64,000 nt of DNA from Terriglobia bacterium (GTDB lineage Bacteria; Acidobacteriota; Terriglobia; Bryobacterales; UBA6623): NCBI GenBank assembly GCA_009841225.1, contig VXMF01000009.1, positions 1 to 64,000 of the forward strand, written 5' to 3'. A program made the translations under genes and the position numbers. The notes beneath the pieces were generated by a model that did not search any database, had not been told where the DNA came from, and saw nothing but the letters and a program-made list of their open reading frames with translations. Shown in pieces: positions 9,949 through 21,278 of the stretch. How positions within the stretch are numbered: the first letter of the stretch is position 1; each line of letters starts with the position of its first letter.

Positions 9949-10844
9949 TTCGGATCCGAAACCGAATTAGCGGGATGCGGCGCCGCTTCCGACGCGACAT
10001 CGAAGCGAAGCGTTTTTCGATCCCGGTCGCGGACGATCTCCACATCTACCAGGCGATCATCTGAGGCCACCGCCAGCTTGCCTACTTCCACCGGACGGTC
10101 TACGGGCTCCCCGTCAACCGAGACGATCACGTCACCGGCCCGCAGGTCAGCCATCTCTGCAACGGACCCAGATCGCACATTGCGCACGAGCACACCGCGT
10201 TCAACCCCGAAGAACTCCGCAAGCTGTCCGTCCAAGCCCTCCAGTTCCGTGCCCAAACGCCGGTTCCTGGCGATCATTTGGACCTGCGGGACATCGAAGT
10301 CCCACGTGAACTCCGAACGCCAAGGAGGTCCGTCCGCCTCAAGACGCAGGCGGGCAGAGCCGATTCTATCCTTGACCGACTCCAGTTGCTGCTTGACCGC
10401 CTCGATCGTCTCTTTCGTGGCACTCAATGCCTCCCGCTCTCCGATCTCCACTGTCAGCGTAGTGCGCTGGCCGTCCCGTACGACGCCCAGTTCCACGGCG
10501 CGGCCGGCCGGAGTCTCGCGGACCAGCCGTGCGAAGTGCTGGTAGCCGTGCACACGCTCGCCGCGGTAGGTGAGGATAAAGTCGCCCTCGCGCAGGCCGG
10601 CACGCTCGGCGGGGCTGTCAGCGGTGACGCTGCTGATCTCGATCCCGTGTGCCTCGACCAGACCAATCTCGCGGGCAGTCTCGTCGTTGATATCCATCAC
10701 TCCAACGCCGATGTAGCTGGCCGGAGCGAACGCGAAGTGTCCGTGCACGCCCGGTGCCGCGCCGACAGGCGCTGCGCACGCGAGAGCGGCGCAGACGATC
10801 AGGGTCTTCTGGATTTGCGTATGCACGATCATTCCTCCTGTCAC
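9945..10844 (-). CDS. PDZ-domain periplasmic protein (two PDZ-like repeats)
   Basis: YIGVGVMDI...SPAERAGLREGDFILTYRGERV; VRNVRSGSVAEMADLRAGDVIVSVDGEPV; signal peptide. Confidence 0.85.
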   Translation of the reverse strand: MTGGMIVHTQIQKTLIVCAALACAAPVGAAPGVHGHFAFAPASYIGVGVMDINDETAREIGLVEAHGIEISSVTADSPAERAGLREGDFILTYRGERVHGYQHFARLVRETPAGRAVELGVVRDGQRTTLTVEIGEREALSATKETIEAVKQQLESVKDRIGSARLRLEADGPPWRSEFTWDFDVPQVQMIARNRRLGTELEGLDGQLAEFFGVERGVLVRNVRSGSVAEMADLRAGDVIVSVDGEPVDRPVEVGKLAVASDDRLVDVEIVRDRDRKTLRFDVASEAAPHPANSVSDPN

Positions 10845-10854
10845 ACAGTGGCCT

Positions 10855-11997
10855 CTAGCGGCTCTTCCTGATTTCGATCCGTCCCAAGCCGTTGCGGATC
10901 CTCACCACCGATCCGCCGCCGTTGATCTCGCCGGCGGCCTGCTCGCTAACGGGTCCGAACAGGCGCGACGAACGCTGGACTTGGATGGAGGGGAAATCGC
11001 TGACGATCCCGTGCCGGCCCCGGGCCAGGTCGATGCTCGCCTCCAGCGTGAGTGCCAGCGATTCCGGCAGCGACAGCATGATCGTGCCTACCGACGTAGA
11101 GATCTCGGAGTGGCTTAGACTCGCACCCTCCTGCAGCGCGGCCACAATGTCGCCGGCTCCACTGGTCAATACCAGAGTCCCGCGCACCTTGCCGATGCGG
11201 ATGTCCCCGGCTCCCGCTTCAGCCCGCATGCCCTTTCGCACGTCAGCCGCGCGGATCACTCCGCCGCCCGTCCTAGCCTGAACTGTCCCATCCACGCGCC
11301 CGATCTCGATGCTGCCGGCGCCCGTCTCCGCTCTGAGGTCGCCCGCCACCGCGGCGGCTTGGATCATGCCGCCACGAGTGACGAGGCGCGCTTGCCCGCC
11401 GGCGCGGGCCAGCACGATGCTGCCCCCGGCAGTCTCGCAATTCACCGGGCCTCCGATGCTGCCCAACCGCACGCTGCCGCCCTCGGTGGTCGCGGTCACG
11501 CCGCCCTGCACCTGGTCGACTGCGATCGAGCCCCCAACGGTGTGGGCGGTGACCGAGCCGGCAATGCCTTGGACGACAATGCCGCCCGCTCGCGTCACCA
11601 AGTCGATCTCGGCAGTCGCCTTGGGGACTTCGATATCGAGCCGGAACCCAACCCTGCAATTGCCGCAGACCGGATCCCGGAGATTGATAGCCAGCGTGCG
11701 GTCTGCGCGATGCTCGAAGACTACCCCGGACTCCCGAAACACAACCGGCACCCATGTGCCGCCGCGCTCGGACCTCGCGCGGGTAGTCAGGGTGTAGCGC
11801 ACGTCGTCGCGGTCCGTGCCGCGCACCACGACCTGACCGCTGGCGCGCACTTCAATCCGCTCTGCCGCCGCCGCCTCACCGGTCCACTCCTGAGTCCAAT
11901 GCCGCCCGTCCCTCTGCGGCTGCGCCGCAAGGACGGCGGCCAAAGCCAGGGCCGCGCAAACGGCGCTGAAGACCGGCCTGCACCTTCGAATGGGCAT
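10855..11997 (-). CDS. DUF4097-like beta-helical adhesin-type protein
   Basis: Repeated GGxxxxxxxxG beta-strand repeats (AHTVGGSIAVDQVQGGVTATTEGGSVRLG...), signal peptide MPIRRCRPVFSAVCAALALAAVLA. Confidence 0.75.
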   Translation of the reverse strand: MPIRRCRPVFSAVCAALALAAVLAAQPQRDGRHWTQEWTGEAAAAERIEVRASGQVVVRGTDRDDVRYTLTTRARSERGGTWVPVVFRESGVVFEHRADRTLAINLRDPVCGNCRVGFRLDIEVPKATAEIDLVTRAGGIVVQGIAGSVTAHTVGGSIAVDQVQGGVTATTEGGSVRLGSIGGPVNCETAGGSIVLARAGGQARLVTRGGMIQAAAVAGDLRAETGAGSIEIGRVDGTVQARTGGGVIRAADVRKGMRAEAGAGDIRIGKVRGTLVLTSGAGDIVAALQEGASLSHSEISTSVGTIMLSLPESLALTLEASIDLARGRHGIVSDFPSIQVQRSSRLFGPVSEQAAGEINGGGSVVRIRNGLGRIEIRKSR

Positions 11998-12001
11998 GGC
12001 C

Positions 12002-12977
12002 TCAGAAACGCTCCATTGACGCGTCGAGCACGTCCAAGATGCGCTCGCTCTCGTGCAGCACGAAGGGGTTTTGCTCGCGCTCGACCAACTCCTGCAGCGC
12101 ACCTGCCAAGTCCCGGCCGGGACGCTGGCCGAGCAGCTGAATCGCATGGATCCGCATGCCGTCGAGCGGATCCGAGCGCAACGTCTCGACAAGAGCCGCC
12201 CGCACGTCCGGTTCCTCAACTTGCCCTCTGACCGCTTCCAGCGCCTGGAGCCTGATGCCGGGGTTCTGGTCCTCCAGCATCGAGCGCAGCAAGATGCGGC
12301 GCACTTCGCGGTCGGATGCGTGCCCCTGCAGGGCTTCGAGCGACGACAGGCGCGCTCCGGGGTGCGATTCCCGCACCGTGTCCATGAGCATCGCTCGGAT
12401 CAATGGATCGGACGACTCGCCGCTGACGACCCTGCGCTCTTCCAACACTATCTGCACTTGGCCCCTGACAGGGTCGAGCTGGACGGTCTCGATCCCTGTC
12501 AGGGTGCGGTTGGCGTCAAGGGAGAATGACTCGATCAGGCTGGCTCCGTCCACAGGCTCCGGAGCGAGAAATCTGGCCGGACGGACGTCGCGGCCGGCCA
12601 AGAAACCAACAAACAGCAGGGCAGCCGCCGCGGCAGGCTGCCAGACCAACGGGCGGGCAGCGAGTGCCGAGCTCACGTCGCGCATGCGCCGGCCCAGCCG
12701 GCGCCAGGGCGAAGCGGTCCGGCCCAAGCCTCCTTCGGCGGCAACCGCCAGCGCTAGATCTTGGCGGCAATCGTCCAATAGCGATTCGGCCTCGGCGTCG
12801 ACGTCGGAATCGCTGAGCGAGAGCAAGAACGCCTGTTCCTCCTCGAACAAGGCCCGGAATTCGGGCATCTCGTCGCGGAAGCGCTCGACCTCCTTGCGCT
12901 CGGCCAAGCCCAGCTCGCCGTAGAGGTACAGGCGGATGCGCTGCCGCAACAGCTCGCTCTCGAGGGCGGCGCGATCG

Positions 12978-12991
<14 letters not shown>
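12002..12991 (-). CDS. Putative anti-sigma factor with transmembrane segment and C-terminal HEAT-like repeats
   Basis: Overlaps the upstream ECF sigma gene by 14 nt; TM segment; HEAT-like helices (HPGARLSSLEALQG.../NPGIRLQALEAVRGQ...). Confidence 0.75.
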
Positions 12992-13640
<649 letters not shown>

Positions 13641-13681
13641 CGAACGGCCGAAGCGTTAGCCAACTGGGTCGACACTCCGTG

Positions 13682-14794
13682 TCACACGATCCAGCCGCCT
13701 CCCAATACGTAGTCATCGGCATAGAAGACCGCGGCCTGGCCGGGCGTGACTGCGCATTGCGGCTCATCAAAAACGACGTCGGCCTGATCTGGCATGCCAG
13801 CTACCGGTCGGACCTCGGCCCAAGCCAAGGGTGCGCGATAGCGGATCTTGGCTTGCGCCCGCACTGGCTCTCGCAGAGCATCGAAACGGATCCAATTGGG
13901 ATCGCGAATCCTACAGGCCTCGCGCAGCAGGGACTCCTTGGGCCCAACCACGACCTTGCGATCGGCGGCTCGGATTTCGGTCACGTAGACCGGCCGGCCG
14001 ACGGCGACGCCGAGTCCGCGGCGCTGGCCCACCGTGAAGTTGTGGACGCCCCCGTGCTCTCCCAGGACCGCGCCATCCTCGGACACTACCTCGCCAGGCT
14101 CGGCCGCGCCCAGTTCGGCGCTCTGCTCGCGGTACGCTTCGACGAAACTAGCGTAGTCGCCGTTAGGCACGAAGCAGATCTCGCGGCTCTCCGCCTTGCC
14201 GGCGACATCGAGGCCGAGGTCCCGGGCCAGCTCGCGCACCTCGGCCTTGCCCATGGATCCAAGCGGAAACATCGTGCGCGCGAGCTGCTGTTGTGTCAGG
14301 CCGAAGAGGAAATAGGACTGGTCGCGCGACTCGTCAACGCCGGCGAGCAGGAGATATCGTCCGGATTCGCGGTCAAACTCGATCCGCGCGTAGTGTCCCG
14401 TGGCTACCGTGCCTGCCCCGACCTGGCTGGCGGTCTCCAAGAAGCGGTCGAACTTCAGGAAGTTGTTGCACAGCGTGCAGGGAATCGGCGTCCGCCCGGC
14501 CAGGTAGTCCGCCACGAACGGCCGCACGACCTGCCTTTCGAAACTCTCCTCGAAATTGACGACGTAATAGGGAATCCCCAGCTGCTGCGCGACCCAGCGG
14601 GCGTCGTAGACGTCGTCCAGAGAGCAGCACCTGCCAGACGAGCCATCCTCGGGAACCAGCTGCGGCATGCGCTGCTGGTCCCACAGCTGCATGGTCATGC
14701 CCACGATGGGCTGACGCTTGCTGTGCAACAACGCGGCTACGGCGGAGGAATCCACCCCGCCGCTCATCGCCACCGCCACGAGAGAGTCCGGCAC
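13682..14794 (-). CDS. mnmA: tRNA-specific 2-thiouridylase MnmA
   Basis: [17 protein letters not shown]-loop, [15 protein letters not shown](N)GDY motifs. Confidence 0.95.
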   Translation of the reverse strand: MPDSLVAVAMSGGVDSSAVAALLHSKRQPIVGMTMQLWDQQRMPQLVPEDGSSGRCCSLDDVYDARWVAQQLGIPYYVVNFEESFERQVVRPFVADYLAGRTPIPCTLCNNFLKFDRFLETASQVGAGTVATGHYARIEFDRESGRYLLLAGVDESRDQSYFLFGLTQQQLARTMFPLGSMGKAEVRELARDLGLDVAGKAESREICFVPNGDYASFVEAYREQSAELGAAEPGEVVSEDGAVLGEHGGVHNFTVGQRRGLGVAVGRPVYVTEIRAADRKVVVGPKESLLREACRIRDPNWIRFDALREPVRAQAKIRYRAPLAWAEVRPVAGMPDQADVVFDEPQCAVTPGQAAVFYADDYVLGGGWIV

Positions 14795-14832
14795 TCCTCT
14801 CAGCGTAGCGCCTCGCGCCGGGAGCCGGGCTC

Positions 14833-16638
14833 CTACCAGCCGATCTGCCTGCCCTCGTTCGCCTGCTCCAAGTAATCCACCAGCGGGGCGAAGTAATCCA
14901 GCATCGCCTTAGTGGAGACCTCGCTGCCAGTTTTCTCGAGCATCACTTCGCGCCAATCACGCGTCGCGCCAAGACTGAGCAGATCCCAGAGGAAGTCGCC
15001 GACCTCCTCGTTGCCGTAGTAGTTGCAGTTTCGCGGATCCTGCTTGAGGATGTTGTTGGCGATGTAGGTGTGCAGCTGGTACTTGATCACGAACGCCATT
15101 GCGTAGTCGTAGTACTGTGCCGGATCGTCGGTGATGTGGGTCTTGGTGCAAGCGTCGCAATACTCCTCGCCCCGCGAACCGGGTGGCTTGATCCCTTGGA
15201 ACCGCCCGGCGTGCTCCCACCAGCGCTGGTTGAACTCGCCGACCGGCAGATCTTCCTCGTAGAGATCGTGCTCGAAGAACGACATCGTCCCGGCAGCGAA
15301 GGGAATGAACACTACGGCCTGATCCAGCGCCTCGTCCAGCAGCCAAGCAATCTCGTCGATTTCCGCATCTTCCTCAAGCAGTCCGATCTCCTTCAGGTAC
15401 GCAGGCTGGCGGGCGGCGATCCCGATCAGGTCGCCGACCGCTTCGTGAAAGGCCCGGTTGGCACCTTCCCGCAGCGCCAAGGGCACGTCGCCGCTGCTAT
15501 ACGCCATGTAGTAGTAAACGTGCCCCAACTCGTGGTGCGAGGTCTCGAACCAGCGCCAGTTGTTCTCGACGCTCATCAGAGAGCGCACGTCTGTCTTCAG
15601 GTCCATGTGCCAAGCCGATGCGTGGGTGTTCTTCTTGCGCTCGGCCCCGTGCGGCAAGGGGTAGAGGTCTGACCGTTCGTAGAACGACTGCGGCAGCGAG
15701 GGCATCCCCAGCGATGTGTAGAACGCCTCAGCCTGGCGGACGATCCACTCCGGATCCTGCTCCTTGACCAGCTCGTTGAGATCAATGCCGCTGGCGAGCC
15801 CCGGCCAGGCCTGCGCCCAGCGATTGCCGATCCAATGGGCCGGAATCTTGTCCGGGACCGGCTGGCCGTAGCGTCCTGCCAGCTCGTGCTTGGCCCAGGT
15901 GTGGAGTTGCTCGTAGAGCGGCCTGAGGTCTTCGTTGAAACGCTCCATCATGGCCATCATTTCGTCCACGGTCATGCCGTAGTCGTCCACCTGCAGCGCA
16001 AAGAATGAGTCGTAGCCCATCTCTTGGGCGACATCGTTGCGAAGGTCGCGCAGCTTGCCGATGCCCTGCTTCAAGGCTGGCCCAGTCTGTTTCGCGACCT
16101 CCCATATCTTGCGCCGCTCGGCTTCGTTCTCGGAGGTGACCAGCACTTGGTCGATCTGATTCGGCGTCACGACCTCGATGCAGCGCTCGCCAGAGCGCTC
16201 GGCGCAGAATTCGAACGAGTCTAGGATCGCGCTCTGCTCGGCTTCTGCCGACACGCGCGCAGCGACGACCTCCGGTATCGTGCCAGGATACTCGGCGGCC
16301 GCCATCAGCACCTTGCGCAGCTGGCGTTTGGTCGCGTCGTCAAGCTGGTCCTCGCGCCCGAGCAACCGCTTGACCGTCTCGATCACCCACGGATTGCCAG
16401 TGATGGACGCCATGACCTGCTCCGCACCGATGCGCTCGCCCACGTGAAGGTCCGTCACGTCGGTGGACGACTTCCAAAACGACTCGGCCACGATGGGATA
16501 CATTCCTCCGAGGATCTGTTCGTAGGTAGCCAGGAACTTGTCGGCCTCCGATTGCGGACTCGGGGAGCAGGCCCCGACAAGCGCAAGGGCGAGGGCACCG
16601 ACGCAAGCCTGCCACGTTGTTCGAGAATGTGAGGTCAT
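14833..16638 (-). CDS. M2-family peptidyl-dipeptidase (ACE-like) lipoprotein
   Basis: [13 protein letters not shown] zinc motif, LVGACSPSP lipobox. Confidence 0.93.
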   Translation of the reverse strand: MTSHSRTTWQACVGALALALVGACSPSPQSEADKFLATYEQILGGMYPIVAESFWKSSTDVTDLHVGERIGAEQVMASITGNPWVIETVKRLLGREDQLDDATKRQLRKVLMAAAEYPGTIPEVVAARVSAEAEQSAILDSFEFCAERSGERCIEVVTPNQIDQVLVTSENEAERRKIWEVAKQTGPALKQGIGKLRDLRNDVAQEMGYDSFFALQVDDYGMTVDEMMAMMERFNEDLRPLYEQLHTWAKHELAGRYGQPVPDKIPAHWIGNRWAQAWPGLASGIDLNELVKEQDPEWIVRQAEAFYTSLGMPSLPQSFYERSDLYPLPHGAERKKNTHASAWHMDLKTDVRSLMSVENNWRWFETSHHELGHVYYYMAYSSGDVPLALREGANRAFHEAVGDLIGIAARQPAYLKEIGLLEEDAEIDEIAWLLDEALDQAVVFIPFAAGTMSFFEHDLYEEDLPVGEFNQRWWEHAGRFQGIKPPGSRGEEYCDACTKTHITDDPAQYYDYAMAFVIKYQLHTYIANNILKQDPRNCNYYGNEEVGDFLWDLLSLGATRDWREVMLEKTGSEVSTKAMLDYFAPLVDYLEQANEGRQIGW

Positions 16639-16964
16639 CACTTGCCATTCTAAGCGCCAGCGGCGCTGGCCCACAGCCTGGGCAGGCCGCTTGCTTGAGC
16701 GGACGCACTGGGGTCTGCCGGAAGTCGCGGTCTCGGTCTCTGCCCGTGTGCCGCCGAGCCAAACAACACGCTCGGAATCGGCCAACCGAGCGGACATGCG
16801 TTGCGTCTAGCCGCTGCGGTTTCTTATGCTGAAAGAGGGGGTCTGTCGCTCAGCAGGCGTCTCCGAATGGCGCTGGCGCAACGTCTGATCATTGCGTGGC
16901 TAGCGCAATCATTCCAGGCTTGACTGCGTTCGCACGCCGGCGAGTCCAAGGAGCACCTAGGAAC

Positions 16965-18104
16965 ATGAAGAATCTGTGTCGCCAGGCACTGCTGCCGGTC
17001 GCAGTCTTGGCCGTGGCCGGCTGTAGCGGGCCGGAACCGCCCAGCGGGCCGATCATGCCGGTGGGCGAGAGCCAGGCGATCGAGCCGCCGCTGGGGCTGC
17101 CGGAAGTGGCCGTCCCGGCGGATAACCCGCCGACCGCCGAGACCGTCGCCCTCGGACGCCAGCTGTACTACGACAAGACCCTCTCGGTGGACAACTCGAT
17201 CGCGTGTGCGAGCTGTCACGACCCGGGGGCCGGATTCGCAGACCCGAACCAGTTCTCGGAGGGTGTCGGCGGCGAGCTCGGCGGACGGCAGGCGCCGCCG
17301 GTCATGAACGCCGCATACTTCACCGCGCAGTTTTGGGACGGCCGTGCAGCGAGCTTGGAAGAGCAGGCCGGCGGACCGGTCGAGAACCCCATCGAAATGG
17401 CGTTCACGCATGAGGGCGTCATCGAGCGCCTGTCCGAGGACCCGGTATACACGGAATTGTTCAAGGAAGCGTGGGGCGAAGGACCGATCGCCTTCGAAAT
17501 GGTGGCCAAGTCCATCGCCAGCTTCGAGCGCACCGTGCTGGTTGGCAATTCCCCGTTCGACCGCTACATGTTCGGCGACGACAAGGAGGCTATGAGCGAA
17601 GACGCCATTCGCGGCCTCGATGTCTTCACCGACCCGGAGAAGGGTAATTGCGAAGTCTGCCACGAGATCAACGAAGAGGAGGGCTATGCCCTGTTCACGG
17701 ACAACAAGTTCCACAATCTCGGCGTTGGGGCGGAACTCGACGGTTCGATGGCAGATATCGGGCGCTTCGAAGTTAGCCAAGTCGAGACTGACAAGGGCGC
17801 ATTCAAGACACCACACCTGCGCAACATCGCCGACAGCGCGCCGTACATGCACGACGGGCACCTGAAGACACTGAAGGAGGTGGTGGACTTCTATGTGGGC
17901 GCGGGGAACTCGAACGATTTTCGCGACGAGGAAATCCACGAACTGGACCATCTCAGCGCGCAAGAACGAGCCGACCTGATTGCATTCATGGAGGCCCTCA
18001 GCGGCGAATATCCCGAGGATGTCGGCCCGCCGCACGGTGAAACGGCGTACCGGGACGTGCCTGCGGAGTCGCTGGCGCGCGGTTGCTTCCGGGCCGATAT
18101 CTGA
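16965..18104 (+). CDS. Di-haem cytochrome c peroxidase (MauG/CcpA family) lipoprotein
   Basis: Two CxxCH motifs (CASCH, CEVCH), LAVAGCSGP lipobox. Confidence 0.92.
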   Translation: MKNLCRQALLPVAVLAVAGCSGPEPPSGPIMPVGESQAIEPPLGLPEVAVPADNPPTAETVALGRQLYYDKTLSVDNSIACASCHDPGAGFADPNQFSEGVGGELGGRQAPPVMNAAYFTAQFWDGRAASLEEQAGGPVENPIEMAFTHEGVIERLSEDPVYTELFKEAWGEGPIAFEMVAKSIASFERTVLVGNSPFDRYMFGDDKEAMSEDAIRGLDVFTDPEKGNCEVCHEINEEEGYALFTDNKFHNLGVGAELDGSMADIGRFEVSQVETDKGAFKTPHLRNIADSAPYMHDGHLKTLKEVVDFYVGAGNSNDFRDEEIHELDHLSAQERADLIAFMEALSGEYPEDVGPPHGETAYRDVPAESLARGCFRADI

Positions 18105-18237
18105 TCTGAGTTCGGGCAGGAGTGACAGCTAGGCCGTCAGCCCGCCGCTCCCGCGCACCCTTTGATACTGGGGGGCCACAGCGGCGATCAAGCGCGACCG
18201 CGGTCGTGCGACTTCAGCCGCCTGGATTGGTCGTCTT

Positions 18238-19059
18238 GTGAATCCCCGCTCGCTCATCCTAGCCTCGATGGTAGGCGTCGGAGCCGTGGGATTCTCCATG
18301 CACGGCCAGGGCGGCGGCGTGCTGTACACCCCGCTCCAGCTTGTTTTCGGCGTCCCGTTCCATGTAGCGGCCGTACAGAGTCTGTGGCTGACGATCCTCA
18401 CCGCTCTATCGGCGGTGCTGCTGTTCCGCAAGGAGCAGCAGGTGGACTGGAAGCTATCGGTGGTGCTGGAGTCTTCCAGCTTTCTCGGAGCATTCGGCAG
18501 CGGGTACTTCGCGCGGCTGTTCTCTTCGACAACGCTGTCCATAGGGCTTGCCGTTCTGCTAGTCGCATCGGGAATCGTCATGCTGGCGGACCTGAGCCCG
18601 CGGGCGGCCAGCTCCGGCCCCCGCTCGCGCCTTGAGTGGGTCCGGTTTCGCGCCGGGCAGACCTATCGCATCCATCTCGGCAAGGGGCTGCCCCTGTCGT
18701 TTCTGATCGGCATCATGTCGGGCCTTACCGGTGCGGCCGGCGGTTTCCTGAAGATCCCCATGCTGGTGCGCCTGTTCGGCGTTCCGATCAAGGTTGCCTT
18801 CGGCTCGTCGGCGTTCATGGTGAGCCTGACCGCGGCAGGCGGGCTGCTCGGCCACGTCGCGACGGGAGCTGTGCAGTGGCATCATCCGCTGCTGCTTGGA
18901 GCGTTCGTCCTAGCGGGCTCCCAGATCGGGCCTAGGATCGCGCTGCGTTCCAAGCCGGAGACGATGCGCAAGCGATTCTCGGCATACCTGTTCGCGATCG
19001 CATTGCTAGTCCTGGCCACGCTATGGTTTTCGACCGCCCCCACCGAACCTGTCAGCTGA
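18238..19059 (+). CDS. TauE/SafE-family sulfite exporter-like membrane protein
   Basis: Hydrophobic repeats with GFSMHGQGGGVLYTPLQLVFG and GIMSGLTGAAGGFLKIPML; GTG start. Confidence 0.85.
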   Translation: MNPRSLILASMVGVGAVGFSMHGQGGGVLYTPLQLVFGVPFHVAAVQSLWLTILTALSAVLLFRKEQQVDWKLSVVLESSSFLGAFGSGYFARLFSSTTLSIGLAVLLVASGIVMLADLSPRAASSGPRSRLEWVRFRAGQTYRIHLGKGLPLSFLIGIMSGLTGAAGGFLKIPMLVRLFGVPIKVAFGSSAFMVSLTAAGGLLGHVATGAVQWHHPLLLGAFVLAGSQIGPRIALRSKPETMRKRFSAYLFAIALLVLATLWFSTAPTEPVS

Positions 19060-19161
19060 GGCAGCCTCGCGCAGGCACGCCGCCCGCGCCAGATCTGGTC
19101 CGCGCAACCGACTCGGCCTCACCGAAACAGCCGTCGCCCGGCCCTCGGCAGAGGCGCGTGC

Positions 19162-20043
19162 CTACAAGACCACCAGGGGGTGGAAGCATCCCGGGGCGAT
19201 GGCCTCGCCTACGCAGAGAAGGTGGCCCTGTGGATCGACAGCCTTCACCAGCTGCGCTGTTGCGCACTCGCCAAACGCGCTCACGCTGAAGTCTTGGCCA
19301 TGCCTGATCCTGGCGGCGGTCACGGAGTCGACCCGCTCGACCGGAAGGCTCGGAACCAGAGCCGCAGGAGGCCGGACGGCCTCTGCGAGTCGATCGTCTG
19401 CCCAAAACTCTTCCAGACGCTGTAGAGAGTGCGCATCGTCTAGCTCGAATTCCCCCACCTTCGTGCGGTTCAGCCCGTAGACGTGCGCCCCGCAGCCCAA
19501 GACAGCGCCCAAGTCGTGGGCCAAGGATCGGATGTACGTCCCGGCGGAGCAAAGACACCGAACCGTGGCAAAAGGACCATCCACCTCCTGCAACTCGAGT
19601 GCGTGGATTTCGATCGCCGCCGGTTCTAACGCTACAGGCTGGTCCTGGCGTGCCAGCTTGTACGCCCGGACGCCATCGACCTTCTTGGCAGAGACCGGCG
19701 GCGGCACCTGCCTGACGCGGCCGCGAAACGCCTCGAACGCCGCCTCCAGCGCCGACTCGTCCAGCTCGACCTGCTGGGCTTCGCCGACTTGGACGCCTTC
19801 GGCGTCGTACGTGGACGTCGACCAGCCAAACCGGATGCGGGCCACATATTCACGACGGTGGCCCAGATAGAAGCGCGCCAGCCGCGTCGCACGGCCCACC
19901 ACGATGGGCAGGACGCCGGTGGCTGCAGGATCCAAGGTGCCCAGGTGGCCGACTTTCGCCCCGCCGACAAGCCGACGGATCTTGCGCACGGCCGCAAAGG
20001 AGGTCATCCCTGCGGGCTTGTCCAAGACGATGGCACCGTCCAT
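19162..20043 (-). CDS. truB: tRNA pseudouridine synthase TruB
   Basis: GHLGTLDPAATGVLPIVVGRATR motif, LDKPAGMTS. Confidence 0.95.
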   Translation of the reverse strand: MDGAIVLDKPAGMTSFAAVRKIRRLVGGAKVGHLGTLDPAATGVLPIVVGRATRLARFYLGHRREYVARIRFGWSTSTYDAEGVQVGEAQQVELDESALEAAFEAFRGRVRQVPPPVSAKKVDGVRAYKLARQDQPVALEPAAIEIHALELQEVDGPFATVRCLCSAGTYIRSLAHDLGAVLGCGAHVYGLNRTKVGEFELDDAHSLQRLEEFWADDRLAEAVRPPAALVPSLPVERVDSVTAARIRHGQDFSVSAFGECATAQLVKAVDPQGHLLCVGEAIAPGCFHPLVVL

Positions 20044-20133
20044 CTAGCTCATTCTAGATACGGCCCGGCACGAGCGGTCTTGCCAGAACAGGACACCCGG
20101 CCACGGACCGGCGACGGCTACGACGCGAACCCG

Positions 20134-21180
20134 CTACGCGGGGTCCCCCAAGCCGACCAGCAAAGACCGTGCCTCGGAGACGACCATGCTCGCCTCGACT
20201 CCGGCCATGCACGGATGCCCCTCGATGGGACACTCTCGCAGCAGGCACGGGGAACAATCGACGGGGTGCCGCACAATCCGTGCCCACGGCGAGGCGGGAC
20301 CAGTGGCATCAGCGTTGGTGGCACCGAAGACGGCCACGGTGGGAACACCCAGCGCGGCAGCCACGTGCATCGAACCCGAATCATTGGTCAGGAAGAGTTG
20401 GCATGTCGAGGCAAGCTCCAAGAACTCCGGCAGGCTTGTCTGGCCAGCCAAGCAGACGGATCGTTTCCCGGCCCTGGCGGCGACTTCTGCGGCCAGCGGC
20501 AGTTCAGCATCCGATCCGAACACGGCGATGCCTGTGCCAAGCTCCTCTGCTAGATCCGTAGCCGCGCTGGCGAAGCGCTCGGCTGGCCAGCGCTTGGCTG
20601 AGCCAAACGCGGCCCCGGGGCTGACTCCGATCCACGGCCCTGAAGACAGGCCGCGGCCCTCCCAGCGTGCCGCACCGTTGCGGCGCAACTCATCGATCCG
20701 GTCAAAGCAGGCGGCGGTGTCGGCCGGCACGCGCTCGATCAGCCGCGCCCTGCGCAGCAATTCCAAGTAGTAGAAGCGCTGGTGCTCTGGTATTTCCCCG
20801 AAAGAGGGCACTGGCACCCTGCCGGTTAGCAACAGCCCGCGACCGTCCCTGTCGTATCCGATCCGCTCGGGCACTCGCGCCCGCCAGGCCAGCCAAGCCG
20901 CGTCGAACGCGTTCTGCAGCAGAATGGCGCGGTCAAAGCGGCGGGATCGCAGCTCTTTCGCAAGCCTTTCCCTGCCCCAAAGCCCGCTGTGGTCCCCATC
21001 GCTCTGGTAGATCAAGACCTCGTCGCAGAACCCCTCACCCTCGTAGAGGCCCGCCACCCACGGCAGAGCCAGGATCGTGATCCGCCAGCCTGCGTGCGCG
21101 CGCCGGATCGCCCTCAGAGCTGGGATCGACATGATGGCATCGCCGATCCAGTTCGTGGCGCGTACAAGCAGACGTTGCAT
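20134..21180 (-). CDS. waaF: ADP-heptose:LPS heptosyltransferase (GT9, WaaF-like)
   Basis: NWIGDAIMSIPALRAIR, LTNDSGSMHVAAALGVPTVAVFGATN. Confidence 0.9.
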   Translation of the reverse strand: MQRLLVRATNWIGDAIMSIPALRAIRRAHAGWRITILALPWVAGLYEGEGFCDEVLIYQSDGDHSGLWGRERLAKELRSRRFDRAILLQNAFDAAWLAWRARVPERIGYDRDGRGLLLTGRVPVPSFGEIPEHQRFYYLELLRRARLIERVPADTAACFDRIDELRRNGAARWEGRGLSSGPWIGVSPGAAFGSAKRWPAERFASAATDLAEELGTGIAVFGSDAELPLAAEVAARAGKRSVCLAGQTSLPEFLELASTCQLFLTNDSGSMHVAAALGVPTVAVFGATNADATGPASPWARIVRHPVDCSPCLLRECPIEGHPCMAGVEASMVVSEARSLLVGLGDPA

Positions 21181-21278
21181 GCCCGACCCTTTCTTAGCGT
21201 AGTGATAAAGCTCGCGTCCCGGTTCAGCGGTCCCGGCAAGCACGCGAACGCTTGCTGGCGAGACCTTAGAATCTTCAT

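Noticed and set aside
16824-18035. 403-aa ORF antisense to the di-haem peroxidase
   Set aside because: Shadow ORF from high GC; no recognisable motif, whereas the sense ORF has two CxxCH motifs and a lipobox.
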